Assembly: GCA_963720735.1 (NCBI GenBank)
Contig: CAVRGL010000010.1
Location: 186,001 to 250,000, forward strand
Direction: 5' to 3'
From: JBBRHQ01 sp963720735
Lineage (GTDB): Bacteria > Actinomycetota > Thermoleophilia > Solirubrobacterales > 70-9
Length of the DNA stretch: 64,000 bases
The first letter of the stretch is position 1; each line of letters opens with the position of its first letter. Of this stretch, positions 7,005 to 15,314 are shown in pieces. The notes under the pieces are model-generated. The model was not told the DNA's origin, searched no databases, and saw only the letters and a list, made by a program, of their open reading frames with translations. The position numbers were made by a program, and so were the translations under genes.

Positions 7005-8300
7005 TCAGGCGGCCGAGCTCCAGGAGACGAAACCGAAAGTCCCAAGCGCAAGCAGCGGCGCCGAGACCGCGATCACCGCCCTCACGTGGCGGCGCTCGGT
7101 CGCCCATAGACCCAGAGCAATCCAGAGGGGGAACATCACGAGTGTGAAGCGAGGAAGCGACTTGAGCGGGTCGTTGCCGGCCGGAACTGAGACCGCCATC
7201 GCGAGGCTGATCGCAGCGTAGGCGGCGTAGGCGAGCGGCAGCCTCTTCGATGCAATGCGGAGCAGAAGCACTGCGAGTACCAGGAAACCCAACTCGACCG
7301 CATCCCGGATCTGCCCGGCGACCGTCACACGCCCTGCGAGGCGCGGATACAGTCCCGGCACCGCGGTGAGAACAGCCCACAGCGCTTTCAAGATTCCGAG
7401 GGGCACGCCGGCCAGGGGGATGAAGTGGCGCCCCCAGAGGCGCTCTTCGGTGAACGGCGTCCACGGGTGCCCGGTGGAGAGGCCCAGAAAGGCGATGAAA
7501 ATGGCCAGACCGATCGGCACAAGCGCGATCCAGAGAATGTCGGGCTGCGGCAGGTAGCGGGGCTTGCGCGCGCCTGCGGGGCGATCGGGTCCTCGATCGG
7601 CGCGCGGTCCCCAGAGGTAGAGGATGAGTAGGGGCACCAACAGCAGGACGCCGCTGCTTCGGGTCAAGGCTGCGAGCCCACCGAGAAGGCCGGCAGCGGC
7701 CCAGCGACCCATCCGGGCGGTGTAGATGCAGCCGACCGCAAGCAATAGGAAGAGGGCCTCCGAGTAGACGGCCGAGAGCACGAAGGAGATAGGGAGCCAG
7801 GCGAAGATCCAGACCGTGTTACGCGCCACCTGTTCGTCGAAATCCAACACGACAAGACGGTGCAGGAGGTAGAGCGAACCGATCGCGCAGGCAGACGAGA
7901 TAGCGATCCCCAGAATCGAGTCAAGGCCTCCGCCAAACGCCGCCGCCCCGAGCGCGATCACACTCGGGTACAGGGGGTAGAAGACGCCCTGAGAGGGAAG
8001 TGTGTAACCGGCTTTGGCGATGCTGAGAAACCAGGCCGAGTCCCAGCGGGTCGCCGGAGAGATCAGCAGGTCGAGGAACCGATGGTGAAACGGCACTGTC
8101 AAATGGCCGGGGTCGAGAATCGAGGAGCCCTGACCGTGCGGGAAGTACCCGACCAGCGCGACGGCGGCCATTCCGATAACCCAGACAAGCGCCCGCGAGG
8201 AAAAGAAAGCCCAGAGCACGTCGCGAAGGGCGGCGCTTGGCTCGGCCCGGGCAGACGTATCCGCAAGGTCGCCAACCGATTGTGTGCTGACCGCATCCAC
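7005..8300 (-). CDS. Integral membrane glycosyltransferase, PIG-V/mannosyltransferase-like
   Basis: A 431-residue polytopic membrane protein with about ten hydrophobic segments. An early loop has RWDSAWFLSIAKAGY and FYPLYPSVIALG. This WDS/WYL plus FPLYP pattern is typical of the PIG-V (GPI mannosyltransferase II) family and its bacterial relatives, GT-C enzymes that use polyprenyl-phosphate sugars outside the membrane; the Asp of RWDSAW is the expected catalytic residue. The gene is alone and antisense to its neighbours, lies within the 24-bp-repeat-bracketed block, and has more A/T at third positions than its neighbours, so horizontal acquisition is likely. The GTG start at 8300 is tentative. 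Acceptor unknown. Confidence 0.8.
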   Translation of the reverse strand: MDAVSTQSVGDLADTSARAEPSAALRDVLWAFFSSRALVWVIGMAAVALVGYFPHGQGSSILDPGHLTVPFHHRFLDLLISPATRWDSAWFLSIAKAGYTLPSQGVFYPLYPSVIALGAAAFGGGLDSILGIAISSACAIGSLYLLHRLVVLDFDEQVARNTVWIFAWLPISFVLSAVYSEALFLLLAVGCIYTARMGRWAAAGLLGGLAALTRSSGVLLLVPLLILYLWGPRADRGPDRPAGARKPRYLPQPDILWIALVPIGLAIFIAFLGLSTGHPWTPFTEERLWGRHFIPLAGVPLGILKALWAVLTAVPGLYPRLAGRVTVAGQIRDAVELGFLVLAVLLLRIASKRLPLAYAAYAAISLAMAVSVPAGNDPLKSLPRFTLVMFPLWIALGLWATERRHVRAVIAVSAPLLALGTFGFVSWSSAA

Positions 8301-8393
8301 CCTTGCCCTCGAGCAAAGTGGAAATTCCTAAAAGGGACCTAATGCGGCGCAGCAATCAGCACCCGACCTCGGCAGGAACGAGACACTCCTCCT

Positions 8394-8417
8394 CTCGCGA
8401 ACAACCCGGTTGCCTGA
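8394..8417 (+). repeat. Right copy of the 24-bp direct repeat
   Basis: Exact repeat of 6923-6946. Here it is non-coding and sits 37 bp upstream of the cupin gene start. Removing 6947-8417 would restore a plain alkA-cupin arrangement. Confidence 0.85.
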
Positions 8418-8438
8418 GCCCGGCACGGCGTTTCGGTT

Positions 8439-8444
8439 TAGGCT
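8439..8444 (+). promoter_or_regulatory. -10 element of the cupin gene
   Basis: TAGGCT, 10 nt before GTG 8455. It supports that start over the upstream in-frame TTG at 8410, which lies in the repeat. Confidence 0.35.
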
Positions 8445-8454
8445 GGAGGCCACA

Positions 8455-8898
8455 GTGAGCCCGGCATCGAAGGAGACGATCCAGGTGGGCGCCCTCAGCG
8501 TGCGCTTCCTGGTCGAGGCCAGCGACTCGAACGGCAGCGCCAGCGTCTTCGAGTGCCTGGTCCCGGCCGACAGCAAGATGCCGGTGCCACATAGCCACGA
8601 CGCCTTCGAGGAGACGATCTACGGGCTCGAGGGGGTGACGAGCTGGACTGTCGATGGCCGCAGCCAGGAGATCTCCCCGGGTGAGGCCGTCTGCATCCCT
8701 CGCGGCGCGGTCCACGGATTCGACAATCAGGGCACCGCGGACGCCCGGTTCCTGGCGATATCCACACCGGGGGTGATGTCCCCCGACTACTTCCGGGAGA
8801 TCCACGAGGTGCTGGCCGCGGCAGGGGGCGGGCCACCGGATCCGGCGAAGGTCGTAGAGGTGATGCGCAGGCACGGCCTCACGCCGGCCGCGCCGTAG
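8455..8898 (+). CDS. Cupin domain protein
   Basis: A 147-residue single-domain cupin. Motif 1 is PVPHSHDAFEETIYGLEG (near 42, two His and a Glu as metal ligands) and motif 2 is PGEAVCIPRGAVHGFDNQG (near 76, last His ligand). The C-terminal helix PDYFREIHEVLAA is common in small cupins related to quercetinase-like or regulatory cupins. The start is GTG 8455 because a TAGGCT box lies 10 nt upstream. Substrate unknown. Before the presumed insertion it would have followed alkA directly. Confidence 0.85.
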   Translation: MSPASKETIQVGALSVRFLVEASDSNGSASVFECLVPADSKMPVPHSHDAFEETIYGLEGVTSWTVDGRSQEISPGEAVCIPRGAVHGFDNQGTADARFLAISTPGVMSPDYFREIHEVLAAAGGGPPDPAKVVEVMRRHGLTPAAP

Positions 8899-8904
8899 AG
8901 CTGA

Positions 8905-9039
8905 TCAGCGGAAGCGGGAGGCGAGCCCGGCGGGGCGGCGCTTGGGCTTGCGCTTTTCGCCCTCGTCCTCGTCGTGCTGTTCGCGGCGGCCAAGCAGCCG
9001 CAACAGTCCGGACTTCACCTGCCTCCCGAAGCCGATCAC
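8905..9039 (-). CDS. Possible small basic protein
   Basis: A 44-residue open frame from GTG 9039, antisense in the gap before the GGDEF gene. It reads as an amphipathic stretch (FGRQVKSGLLRLLGRREQ) followed by a charged tail (DEDEGEKRKPKRRPAG). No ribosome site or promoter is convincing, and the longer upstream frame runs into the GGDEF gene antisense. It could be a real small protein or chance; nothing else was seen in 8899-9100. Confidence 0.25.
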   Translation of the reverse strand: MIGFGRQVKSGLLRLLGRREQHDEDEGEKRKPKRRPAGLASRFR

Positions 9040-9100
9040 CCCGCGAGCATCTCCAATCGCCGTCGACGTAGCGTTTCCAATTCGTGGGATCCTTGGTGCG

Positions 9101-11035
9101 GTGGACGATTCTCGTATCCGCATCTGGCTGGGGTGGGCGGCGGTTGGGGCGATCGCGGTCGGTGCCGTGGTCGCCGCCATCCTGGTCCGCTCCAACCAGC
9201 GCGACGACTTCGAGCGGACCCAGAGGGGTGAGGTGGTGCGCGCCGCCCACCAGGTGCAGAGCGACGTCGCTGTCTCCCTCGGGCAGCTGGCCAGTGCATC
9301 CGCCTTCTATGAGGCCCAGGGTGCCGGGCGCTACTCGCGGCATGAGTTCATGACCCTGGCCCGCTCACTGCTCGGCGAGCGGTTGCTGCGTGCCACCGGC
9401 TTCGCCGCGGTGGTGCCGTTCTCGGACAAGGGCGCCTTCCAGCGTGAATACGGCCGCACGATCGTCGAGCGCCGGGGCGGCTCGCTTTTCCCCGCCGGGC
9501 CGCGACCCGACTATTTCCCGCTGACAAACCTGGCCGGCAAGGTGGGCACGAAGACCGCTCCCGGTCTGCTCGGGCTCGATGTCGGCTCCGACCCGCAACG
9601 CCTTGCTGCACTTCTCCGCGCCGGCGGATCGGGCCGGGCATCGGTCACCCCGATGATGCCCCTGCTGACCGCCCCCGGCCGCGGCATCGACGTGTACCAG
9701 CCGGTCTACCGGGAAGGGTTACCGCTGGCCACCCGGAGGCAGCGCCGGGCGGCGCTCGCGGGCTTCGCGCTCGGTGTCTTCCGCGCCCGGGACCTCGCCG
9801 CCGCCGCCGCGGCGGCGGCCAATACCGTGACCCTGCAGCTGCGCGAGGGAGGGCGGATCGTGCTCGGGCCACGGAAGCGGCTGAGCGACGCCGCGACGGC
9901 GCCGATACGGGTCGCCGACCGCGCCTGGACCCTGGTCCTGAGCGACCACGACAAGCCGACCATCGCGCTGCCGCTGGCGATTGCGGTGGCGGGGATTCTG
10001 CTGGCGGCCCTGACCGGGGCACTGCTGCTGATCTGGCACCGCAGCGAGCGCATCGCCCACGGGATCGCCCAGAGTAAGATCCGGGAGCGCGACCGGGCGG
10101 AGGCTGAGCGCCGCCGAAGTGAGCGCCGCTACCGAGTCCTCGCCGAGAACTCGATCGACATGATCGGGGTGTCCGACCGGGGCGGCGTCCTCGTCTACGT
10201 CTCGCCGTCCTCCTTCACCCTGTTCGGGTTCCGCCCGGAGGAGATGACCGGTCGCTCCACCTTCGACTTCATCCATCCCGACGATCTCGAGTCGGCGCGA
10301 AGCACGATGAGCAAACTGCTGGAGGGGCCACGCTCGCTCACCTACCAGTGCCGCTTCCAGCGCAAGGACGGCAGCTACGTATGGATCGAGGCCGCCGCGC
10401 GCTCGATCCCCGACCCGGTCAGTGGCGAGATCTCCGAGCTCCAGGCGGCGATCCGCGACATCAGCGACCGCAAGCAGCTCCACCAGGAGCTGGAGCGGCT
10501 CGCCCAGCAGGACTCGCTCACCGGTCTGGGGAACAGGCGCCGCTTCGAGCAGGAGGTGGAGGCCGAGATGGCACGCTCCCGCCGCCAGCTCACGCCGGGA
10601 GCCCTCCTGCTGATCGACGTCGACCACTTCAAGTCGGTCAACGACTCGCTCGGTCACCTGGCGGGTGACCGGGTGCTGAAGGAGATCGCCGACGTGCTCA
10701 GCGATCGCCTGCGCGAATCCGACTCGCTGGCCCGGCTGGGCGGCGACGAGTTCGCGATCCTGCTCCCCGACACCGGGCTCCGCGAGGCCCGCCTGGTGGC
10801 GGAGTCGCTGACCAAGGCGATCCGTGAGGGAACCGAGACCGGGGACGGGGCGGCGGTGACCGCCAGCATCGGCGTCGCCCTATTCGACGGAGACCCGAGA
10901 GTCGACGTACCGACGGTGATCGCCGAAGCCGATCTCGCGATGTACGCCGCCAAGGATGACGGCCGCGACCGCGTCCGCGTCTTCGACATCGGCCGCGACG
11001 CCTCCGTGCCCCCCGCCCCCCGCGAACCCGAGTAG
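9101..11035 (+). CDS. Membrane diguanylate cyclase with CHASE, PAS and GGDEF domains
   Basis: About 644 residues from GTG 9101. TM1 (IWLGWAAVGAIAVGAVVAAI) is at residues 8-27. A periplasmic CHASE-like sensor runs to about 285 (typical features: QLASASAFYEAQG, TGFAAVVPF), then TM2 (IALPLAIAVAGILLAAL) and a PAS domain (RYRVLAENSIDMIGVSDRGG) near 345-460. The GGDEF domain has an intact active site (RLGGDEFAILLP) and an RxxD I-site (RESD) five residues before it, so it should make c-di-GMP and be product-inhibited. No EAL domain is attached. The sensed ligand is unknown. It is convergent with the GH3 gene, 25 nt away. Confidence 0.88.
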   Translation: MDDSRIRIWLGWAAVGAIAVGAVVAAILVRSNQRDDFERTQRGEVVRAAHQVQSDVAVSLGQLASASAFYEAQGAGRYSRHEFMTLARSLLGERLLRATGFAAVVPFSDKGAFQREYGRTIVERRGGSLFPAGPRPDYFPLTNLAGKVGTKTAPGLLGLDVGSDPQRLAALLRAGGSGRASVTPMMPLLTAPGRGIDVYQPVYREGLPLATRRQRRAALAGFALGVFRARDLAAAAAAAANTVTLQLREGGRIVLGPRKRLSDAATAPIRVADRAWTLVLSDHDKPTIALPLAIAVAGILLAALTGALLLIWHRSERIAHGIAQSKIRERDRAEAERRRSERRYRVLAENSIDMIGVSDRGGVLVYVSPSSFTLFGFRPEEMTGRSTFDFIHPDDLESARSTMSKLLEGPRSLTYQCRFQRKDGSYVWIEAAARSIPDPVSGEISELQAAIRDISDRKQLHQELERLAQQDSLTGLGNRRRFEQEVEAEMARSRRQLTPGALLLIDVDHFKSVNDSLGHLAGDRVLKEIADVLSDRLRESDSLARLGGDEFAILLPDTGLREARLVAESLTKAIREGTETGDGAAVTASIGVALFDGDPRVDVPTVIAEADLAMYAAKDDGRDRVRVFDIGRDASVPPAPREPE

Positions 11036-11060
11036 CGACCCGGAGGCCGCGTATGGCGAG

Positions 11061-12182
11061 TCAGTCGAGGTCGCGGCCGAGGCGGTGGCGGAGGACGAGC
11101 ACGCGCTGCGCCGAGCGCTCGAACCGGCCCCGGTCGAGATCGCCCGAGCGGAGCTTTCCACGCAACGCCCGGTAGGCCCTGCCACCCGCCTCATAGTCGC
11201 TGAACAGGAGCAGGTCGGTGCCGGCCTTGGCGGCCGCGAGGCCCGCCTTGGCCGGCCCGCCGAAGGCGCCGGCCGAGACCGTGCCGAGCGCGTCGCTGAT
11301 CGAGACTCCGCGAAAACCGAGCCGCACCCGCAGCTCGCTGGTCGCCAGCGGCCGGGCGAAGGCGGCGGGCTTCGGCGAGAAGGCGGGATAGATCGCCGTG
11401 CTGAGCATCACCATCGCGCCGCGGGCGGCCACGAAGCGCCGGTAGGGAAGCTCGTCGACCCGCCGCAGCCTGCGCTTCGAAAGCCGGATCCGCTGGACCG
11501 CGAGGTCGTTGTTCCTCCTGGCCGCCCCGAGGCCCGGGAAGTGCTTGGCCGTGGACGCGACGTTGCCCTTCTGCATCGCCTTCGCGAAGGGGATCGCCGT
11601 GGCCCGGACCCGGCGGGCGCTGGAGCCGAACCCGCGGTGCGTCGCGGCCGTGTCGCTACCGGGCCGGGCCACGTCGAGCACCGGCGCCAGGTTGACACTG
11701 ACCCGCAGGTTGCGCAGGTTGCGGGCCGTGAGCCGGCCCTGGCGCCGGCTGAAGCCGGGCCCGCGTGCTCCCATCTGCGCTGCGGATGCGTTCGGAGCGC
11801 CGCCGATCCGCTTCACGAGCCCGCCCTCCTGGTCGATCATCACCAGCAGCGGGTCCCGCACCCCGCTGGCCCGGGGCACATGCTGAAGGCGGGCGATCAG
11901 CCGCCGCCCCGCTGAACGGCTGGGGAGGTTGCCGGAGAAGAGGATCACTCCCGCAATCCGCCCGGCTCGGATCATCCGCTTGACCGGAGCCGGGATGCGG
12001 GTGCCCGGGAAGCCGACGACGACCCGCTCGCCGGCCAGCTTCGACGCAGGCAGGTCCTCGGCGGCGCTGTGCCGGCGCTGCGAGCGGTCGGCGGCGAGGG
12101 CGATCCCGAGCGCGAAGGCGGCGAGCGCCACGGCGCCGAGCAGGACGAGGGCCAGCCGACCCCGGGTGGTTATCGGCTTCAC
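11061..12182 (-). CDS. Glycoside hydrolase family 3, NagZ-like, secreted or anchored
   Basis: A 373-residue protein with an N-terminal signal/anchor (LALVLLGAVALAAFALGIAL). The GH3 barrel shows VVVGFPGTRIP, GVILFSGN, LVMIDQEGG, VNLAPVLDVAR, TAKHFPGLG, and the likely nucleophile Asp in VSISDALGT near 295. The KHFPG loop has LG where NagZ has HGD, and the loop after it is AARRNNDLA rather than the Asp-Ser-His dyad, so the acid/base pair differs from classical NagZ. Cell-wall or exopolysaccharide N-acetylhexosaminidase activity is inferred. A TAAGAT box ends 6 nt before the GTG start. Confidence 0.85.
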   Translation of the reverse strand: MKPITTRGRLALVLLGAVALAAFALGIALAADRSQRRHSAAEDLPASKLAGERVVVGFPGTRIPAPVKRMIRAGRIAGVILFSGNLPSRSAGRRLIARLQHVPRASGVRDPLLVMIDQEGGLVKRIGGAPNASAAQMGARGPGFSRRQGRLTARNLRNLRVSVNLAPVLDVARPGSDTAATHRGFGSSARRVRATAIPFAKAMQKGNVASTAKHFPGLGAARRNNDLAVQRIRLSKRRLRRVDELPYRRFVAARGAMVMLSTAIYPAFSPKPAAFARPLATSELRVRLGFRGVSISDALGTVSAGAFGGPAKAGLAAAKAGTDLLLFSDYEAGGRAYRALRGKLRSGDLDRGRFERSAQRVLVLRHRLGRDLD

Positions 12183-12188
12183 GGGTCG

Positions 12189-12194
12189 ATCTTA
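12189..12194 (-). promoter_or_regulatory. -10 element of the GH3 gene (leaderless spacing)
   Basis: TAAGAT on the minus strand with exactly 6 nt to GTG 12182. Confidence 0.5.
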
Positions 12195-12271
12195 CGAACG
12201 CTGAGGGCGGGCCCGCAGAGGCGTCCGCGACGACGCCTAGCCTGGGCCCACCGCACCCCGGGGAAGGAGCC

Positions 12272-13426
12272 ATGCCACCACTGATCAGCTTTGACGAGGC
12301 GCTCGAGCTCGGTGAGCTCACCGACCACGATCGGATCGGCGATCTGGTCGAGCGGGCCTGGCGGGTGCGCCAGGAGAACTTCGCCGACTCGACCGACATG
12401 TGCTCCCTGGTCAACGCCAAGTCGGGCGGCTGCGCCGAGGACTGCGGCTTCTGCGCGCAGTCGCGTTACGCCGAGGCGGACACCCCGATGCACGCGATGA
12501 TGGAGCCGGAGCAGATCCTCGAGCACGCAAGGGCCGCCGAGGCCGCCGGCGCGCACCGATTCTGCATGGTCACCCAGGGACAGGGGCTCTCGAAGCGCGA
12601 CTTCGCGAAGATCCTCGAGGGCGCGCGGCTTGTCTCCGAGCACACCAACCTGAAGCGCTGCGCCTCGATCGGCCACATGTCGGTCGAGCGGGCAAAGCAG
12701 CTGCGCGAGGCCGGCATACAGCGGGTCCACCACAACGTCGAGTCGGCTCGCTCGCACTATCCCGAGGTCTCCACGACGGTCCGCTACGAGGGCCGGCTGC
12801 GGACGATCCGCGCGGTCGAGGATGCGGGCCTGGAGACCTGCGTCGGCGGCATCCTCAACCTCGGCGAGACCAATCGCCAGCGGGTCGAGATGGCATTCGA
12901 GCTGAGCGAGCTCGACCCGACCTCGGTGCCGATCAACCTGCTCAACCCCCGCCTCGGGACCAAGTTCGGCGATCGGCCCCCGATGGACCCCTGGGAGGTT
13001 GTCAAGTGGGTGGCGATCTTCCGCCTGATCATCCCGGGAGCGCTTTTCCGGCTCTGCGGAGGGCGGGTCGAGAACCTGGGCGAGCTACAGCCGCTCGCGG
13101 TCCGGGCGGGGCTGAACGGGGTGATGATGGGCAACTTCCTCACCACCCTCGGCGCCGAGCCGGCGGATGACCGGCAGATGTTCGCCGAGCAGGGGTTGAA
13201 CGTGGCCCGCCAGCCCGACAACGGCGCCAACCCGCGTCCCGACAATCGCGAGGGCTGGCTCGAGGGTCCGACTCCGGCGACCCCGATGGATGCGCTGATC
13301 GACCACCAGGACGAGGCGAACTTCTGGGACCCCTCCACCCAGCTCCGGGTGATCCGCAAGGCACGCAAGCCGCCTCCCTATCCAGGCGAGGGCGACGGAG
13401 CCGGAGCGGAGGAAGCGGCAGCCTAG
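12272..13426 (+). CDS. bioB: Biotin synthase
   Basis: A 384-residue radical SAM enzyme that inserts sulfur into dethiobiotin. The [4Fe-4S] motif is CAEDCGFC (CxxxCxxC, residues about 55-62) followed by QSRY. Auxiliary cluster ligands are expected at the Cys of FCMVTQGQG, KRCASIG and ETCVGGI, and the Arg of the family FRLCGGR segment is present. The C-terminus is about 40 residues longer than E. coli BioB and ends in an Ala/Glu-rich tail. GGAAGGAG lies 5 nt before the ATG, so unlike many neighbours it has a leader, probably from a TAGCCT box near 12237-12242. The stop abuts bioF. Confidence 0.96.
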   Translation: MPPLISFDEALELGELTDHDRIGDLVERAWRVRQENFADSTDMCSLVNAKSGGCAEDCGFCAQSRYAEADTPMHAMMEPEQILEHARAAEAAGAHRFCMVTQGQGLSKRDFAKILEGARLVSEHTNLKRCASIGHMSVERAKQLREAGIQRVHHNVESARSHYPEVSTTVRYEGRLRTIRAVEDAGLETCVGGILNLGETNRQRVEMAFELSELDPTSVPINLLNPRLGTKFGDRPPMDPWEVVKWVAIFRLIIPGALFRLCGGRVENLGELQPLAVRAGLNGVMMGNFLTTLGAEPADDRQMFAEQGLNVARQPDNGANPRPDNREGWLEGPTPATPMDALIDHQDEANFWDPSTQLRVIRKARKPPPYPGEGDGAGAEEAAA

Positions 13427-14641
13427 ATGACCGATATCGCCGAGCGCCTCGAGGAGCTCAGCGCCGGGGGCCTGCGCAGGCGGTTGCGGTTGATCAGCGG
13501 CCCACAGGGCCCCAGGGTGGAGCTCGACGGCCGCCCCGTGCTGTTGATGTGCTCGAACAACTACCTGGGGCTCGCCGACCATCCCAGGGTGCGCCAGGCG
13601 GCCGCGGAGGCGGCGATGCGCTGGGGCACCGGCGCCGGCGCATCGCGGCTGATCTCCGGAAACATGAAGCTGCACCGGCTGCTCGAGAAGCGCCTGGCCG
13701 CGTTCAAGGGCCGCGAGGCGGCGCTGCTGTTCGGCTCGGGGTACCTCGCGAACACGGGGGCGATCGCGGCGCTCGCCGGCTCCGGTGAGGTGGTCTTCTC
13801 CGATCAGCTGAACCACGCCAGCATCGTCGACGGCTGCCGTCTCTCCCGGGCGGAGACCTACGTCTACCGTCACCGCGACCTCGAGCACCTCGCCTGGGGG
13901 CTGCGCCGCGCCAAGGGGCGCGCCGCGCTGATCGTCACCGACGGCGTGTTCTCGATGGACGGCGACCTCGCCCCGCTGGAGGGACTGGTAGGGCTGGCCC
14001 GGGATCACGGCTGCCGGCTGCTGGTCGACGAGGCCCACGCGACCGGCGCGCTGGGCCCGGGAGGCCGCGGCTCGGTCGCCGCCGCTGGGATCGGCGAGGA
14101 GGTCGATCTGATCGTCGGGACGCTGGGCAAGGCGCTGGGCGCCTACGGCGCCTACGTATGCGGCGGCGATGAGGTCATCGAGTACCTGGCCAACACGGCC
14201 CGGCCGTTCATCTTCTCGACCGCCCCCCCGCCGCCGATCGTCGCCGCCGCGATGGCCGCGCTGGAGCTGCTCGAGTCCCACCCCCACCGGGTGGCTCGGC
14301 TCCAGTCGAACTCGGCGGCGCTTCGCGACGAGCTGGCCGGCGAAGGCGTCAAGGTCGCCGGCGAGACCCAGATCGTTCCGATCGTCGTCGGCGACGCCGA
14401 GCCGACCATGGAGCTCTGTGAGCGGGCCCTCGAGCATGGCGTATTCGCCCAGGGGATCCGGCCGCCGACCGTTGCGGAGGGCTCCTCGAGGCTGCGTCTG
14501 ACGGTGATGGCGAGCCACCGCGAGGGCGAGATTCGACGAGCGGCCCGCCAGATACTCGCCTCCGCGGAGGAGCTCGGCATCGACCTTCGCGCCGGGGCTC
14601 CCCGGCGCGCACGGCGCGGCGGCCTCGCAGAAGCCGCCTAG
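13427..14641 (+). CDS. bioF: 8-amino-7-oxononanoate synthase
   Basis: A 404-residue PLP enzyme of the alpha-oxoamine synthase family, joining pimeloyl-ACP/CoA and alanine. Visible blocks: CSNNYLGLADHP, GTGAGASRLISGN, FGSGYLANTG, SDQLNHASIVDG, TDGVFSMDGDLAPL, VDEAHATGALG (PLP Asp-x-x-His), and the PLP lysine in VGTLGKALGAYG near 240. It starts directly after the bioB TAG. Related KBL or CQS enzymes share the fold, but the bioB-bioD setting makes BioF clear. Confidence 0.95.
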   Translation: MTDIAERLEELSAGGLRRRLRLISGPQGPRVELDGRPVLLMCSNNYLGLADHPRVRQAAAEAAMRWGTGAGASRLISGNMKLHRLLEKRLAAFKGREAALLFGSGYLANTGAIAALAGSGEVVFSDQLNHASIVDGCRLSRAETYVYRHRDLEHLAWGLRRAKGRAALIVTDGVFSMDGDLAPLEGLVGLARDHGCRLLVDEAHATGALGPGGRGSVAAAGIGEEVDLIVGTLGKALGAYGAYVCGGDEVIEYLANTARPFIFSTAPPPPIVAAAMAALELLESHPHRVARLQSNSAALRDELAGEGVKVAGETQIVPIVVGDAEPTMELCERALEHGVFAQGIRPPTVAEGSSRLRLTVMASHREGEIRRAARQILASAEELGIDLRAGAPRRARRGGLAEAA

Positions 14642-14642
14642 C

Positions 14643-15314
14643 TTGCGCGGGGTCTTCGTCACCGGCACCGGCACCGGCGTCGGCAAGACCGTGGTGGCGG
14701 CGACGATCGCCAGGGCGCTGGCCGCCGCCGGGGAGCCGGTGGCGGTGTTCAAGCCGGCGCTGACCGGGCTGGCCGAGCCGGGCGAGCCCGACCACGAGAT
14801 CCTGCGCCGCGCCGCCGGGTCCCGTCAGGGCCTCGAGCAGGTGGCGCCCTATCGCTTCGAGCCGCCGCTATCGCCGCATCTGGCGGCTGAGCTGGCGGGC
14901 ACCAGGATCGATCCCACCGCGCTGCTGGAGGCCGCGCGGGAGGCGGGCGATGACGAGGCGGCACTGGTATGCGAGGGGGTCGGGGGCCTGCTGGTGCCGC
15001 TCACCACCGGTTACCTGGTGCGCGACTTCGCCCGCGATCTGCATCTGCCGCTGGTGGTCGCCGCGACGCCCGGCCTGGGCACGATCAACCACACCCTGCT
15101 GACGGTCGAGTCAGCGAGGGCGGTCGGCCTCGAGGTCTGCTGCGTAGTGCTCACACCGTGGCCGGCGAGGCCGGAGGCGATCGAGACCTCCAACCGGGAG
15201 ACGATCGAGAGGCTGGGCACCGCCGAGGTGGCGGTGCTGGAGCGGATCGACCTCTCGGAGCCGGCCGAGTGGCCGCAGATGCCCGAAGCGGTCGCCCGGC
15301 GGCTCAGGCGCTGA
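14643..15314 (+). CDS. bioD: Dethiobiotin synthetase
   Basis: A 223-residue ATP-dependent carboligase closing the ureido ring of dethiobiotin. The P-loop is TGTGTGVGKTVVAA at residues 6-19. Other family features are VFKPALTGL, the CEGVGGLLVPLT block near 104, and ATPGLGTINHTLLTVE. The start is TTG, one base after the bioF stop, so translation is probably coupled. The 3' end overlaps the convergent MFS gene by 11 nt. Confidence 0.93.
   Translation: MRGVFVTGTGTGVGKTVVAATIARALAAAGEPVAVFKPALTGLAEPGEPDHEILRRAAGSRQGLEQVAPYRFEPPLSPHLAAELAGTRIDPTALLEAAREAGDDEAALVCEGVGGLLVPLTTGYLVRDFARDLHLPLVVAATPGLGTINHTLLTVESARAVGLEVCCVVLTPWPARPEAIETSNRETIERLGTAEVAVLERIDLSEPAEWPQMPEAVARRLRR

Noticed and set aside
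9781..9860. Alanine-rich run (GCC repeats) in the GGDEF gene as a simple repeat
   Set aside because: It codes for an in-frame helix in the sensor domain and is short; not a separate repeat element.
13085..14752. 555-codon minus-strand frame antisense to bioF
   Set aside because: Shadow of bioF; no motif, no start signal.
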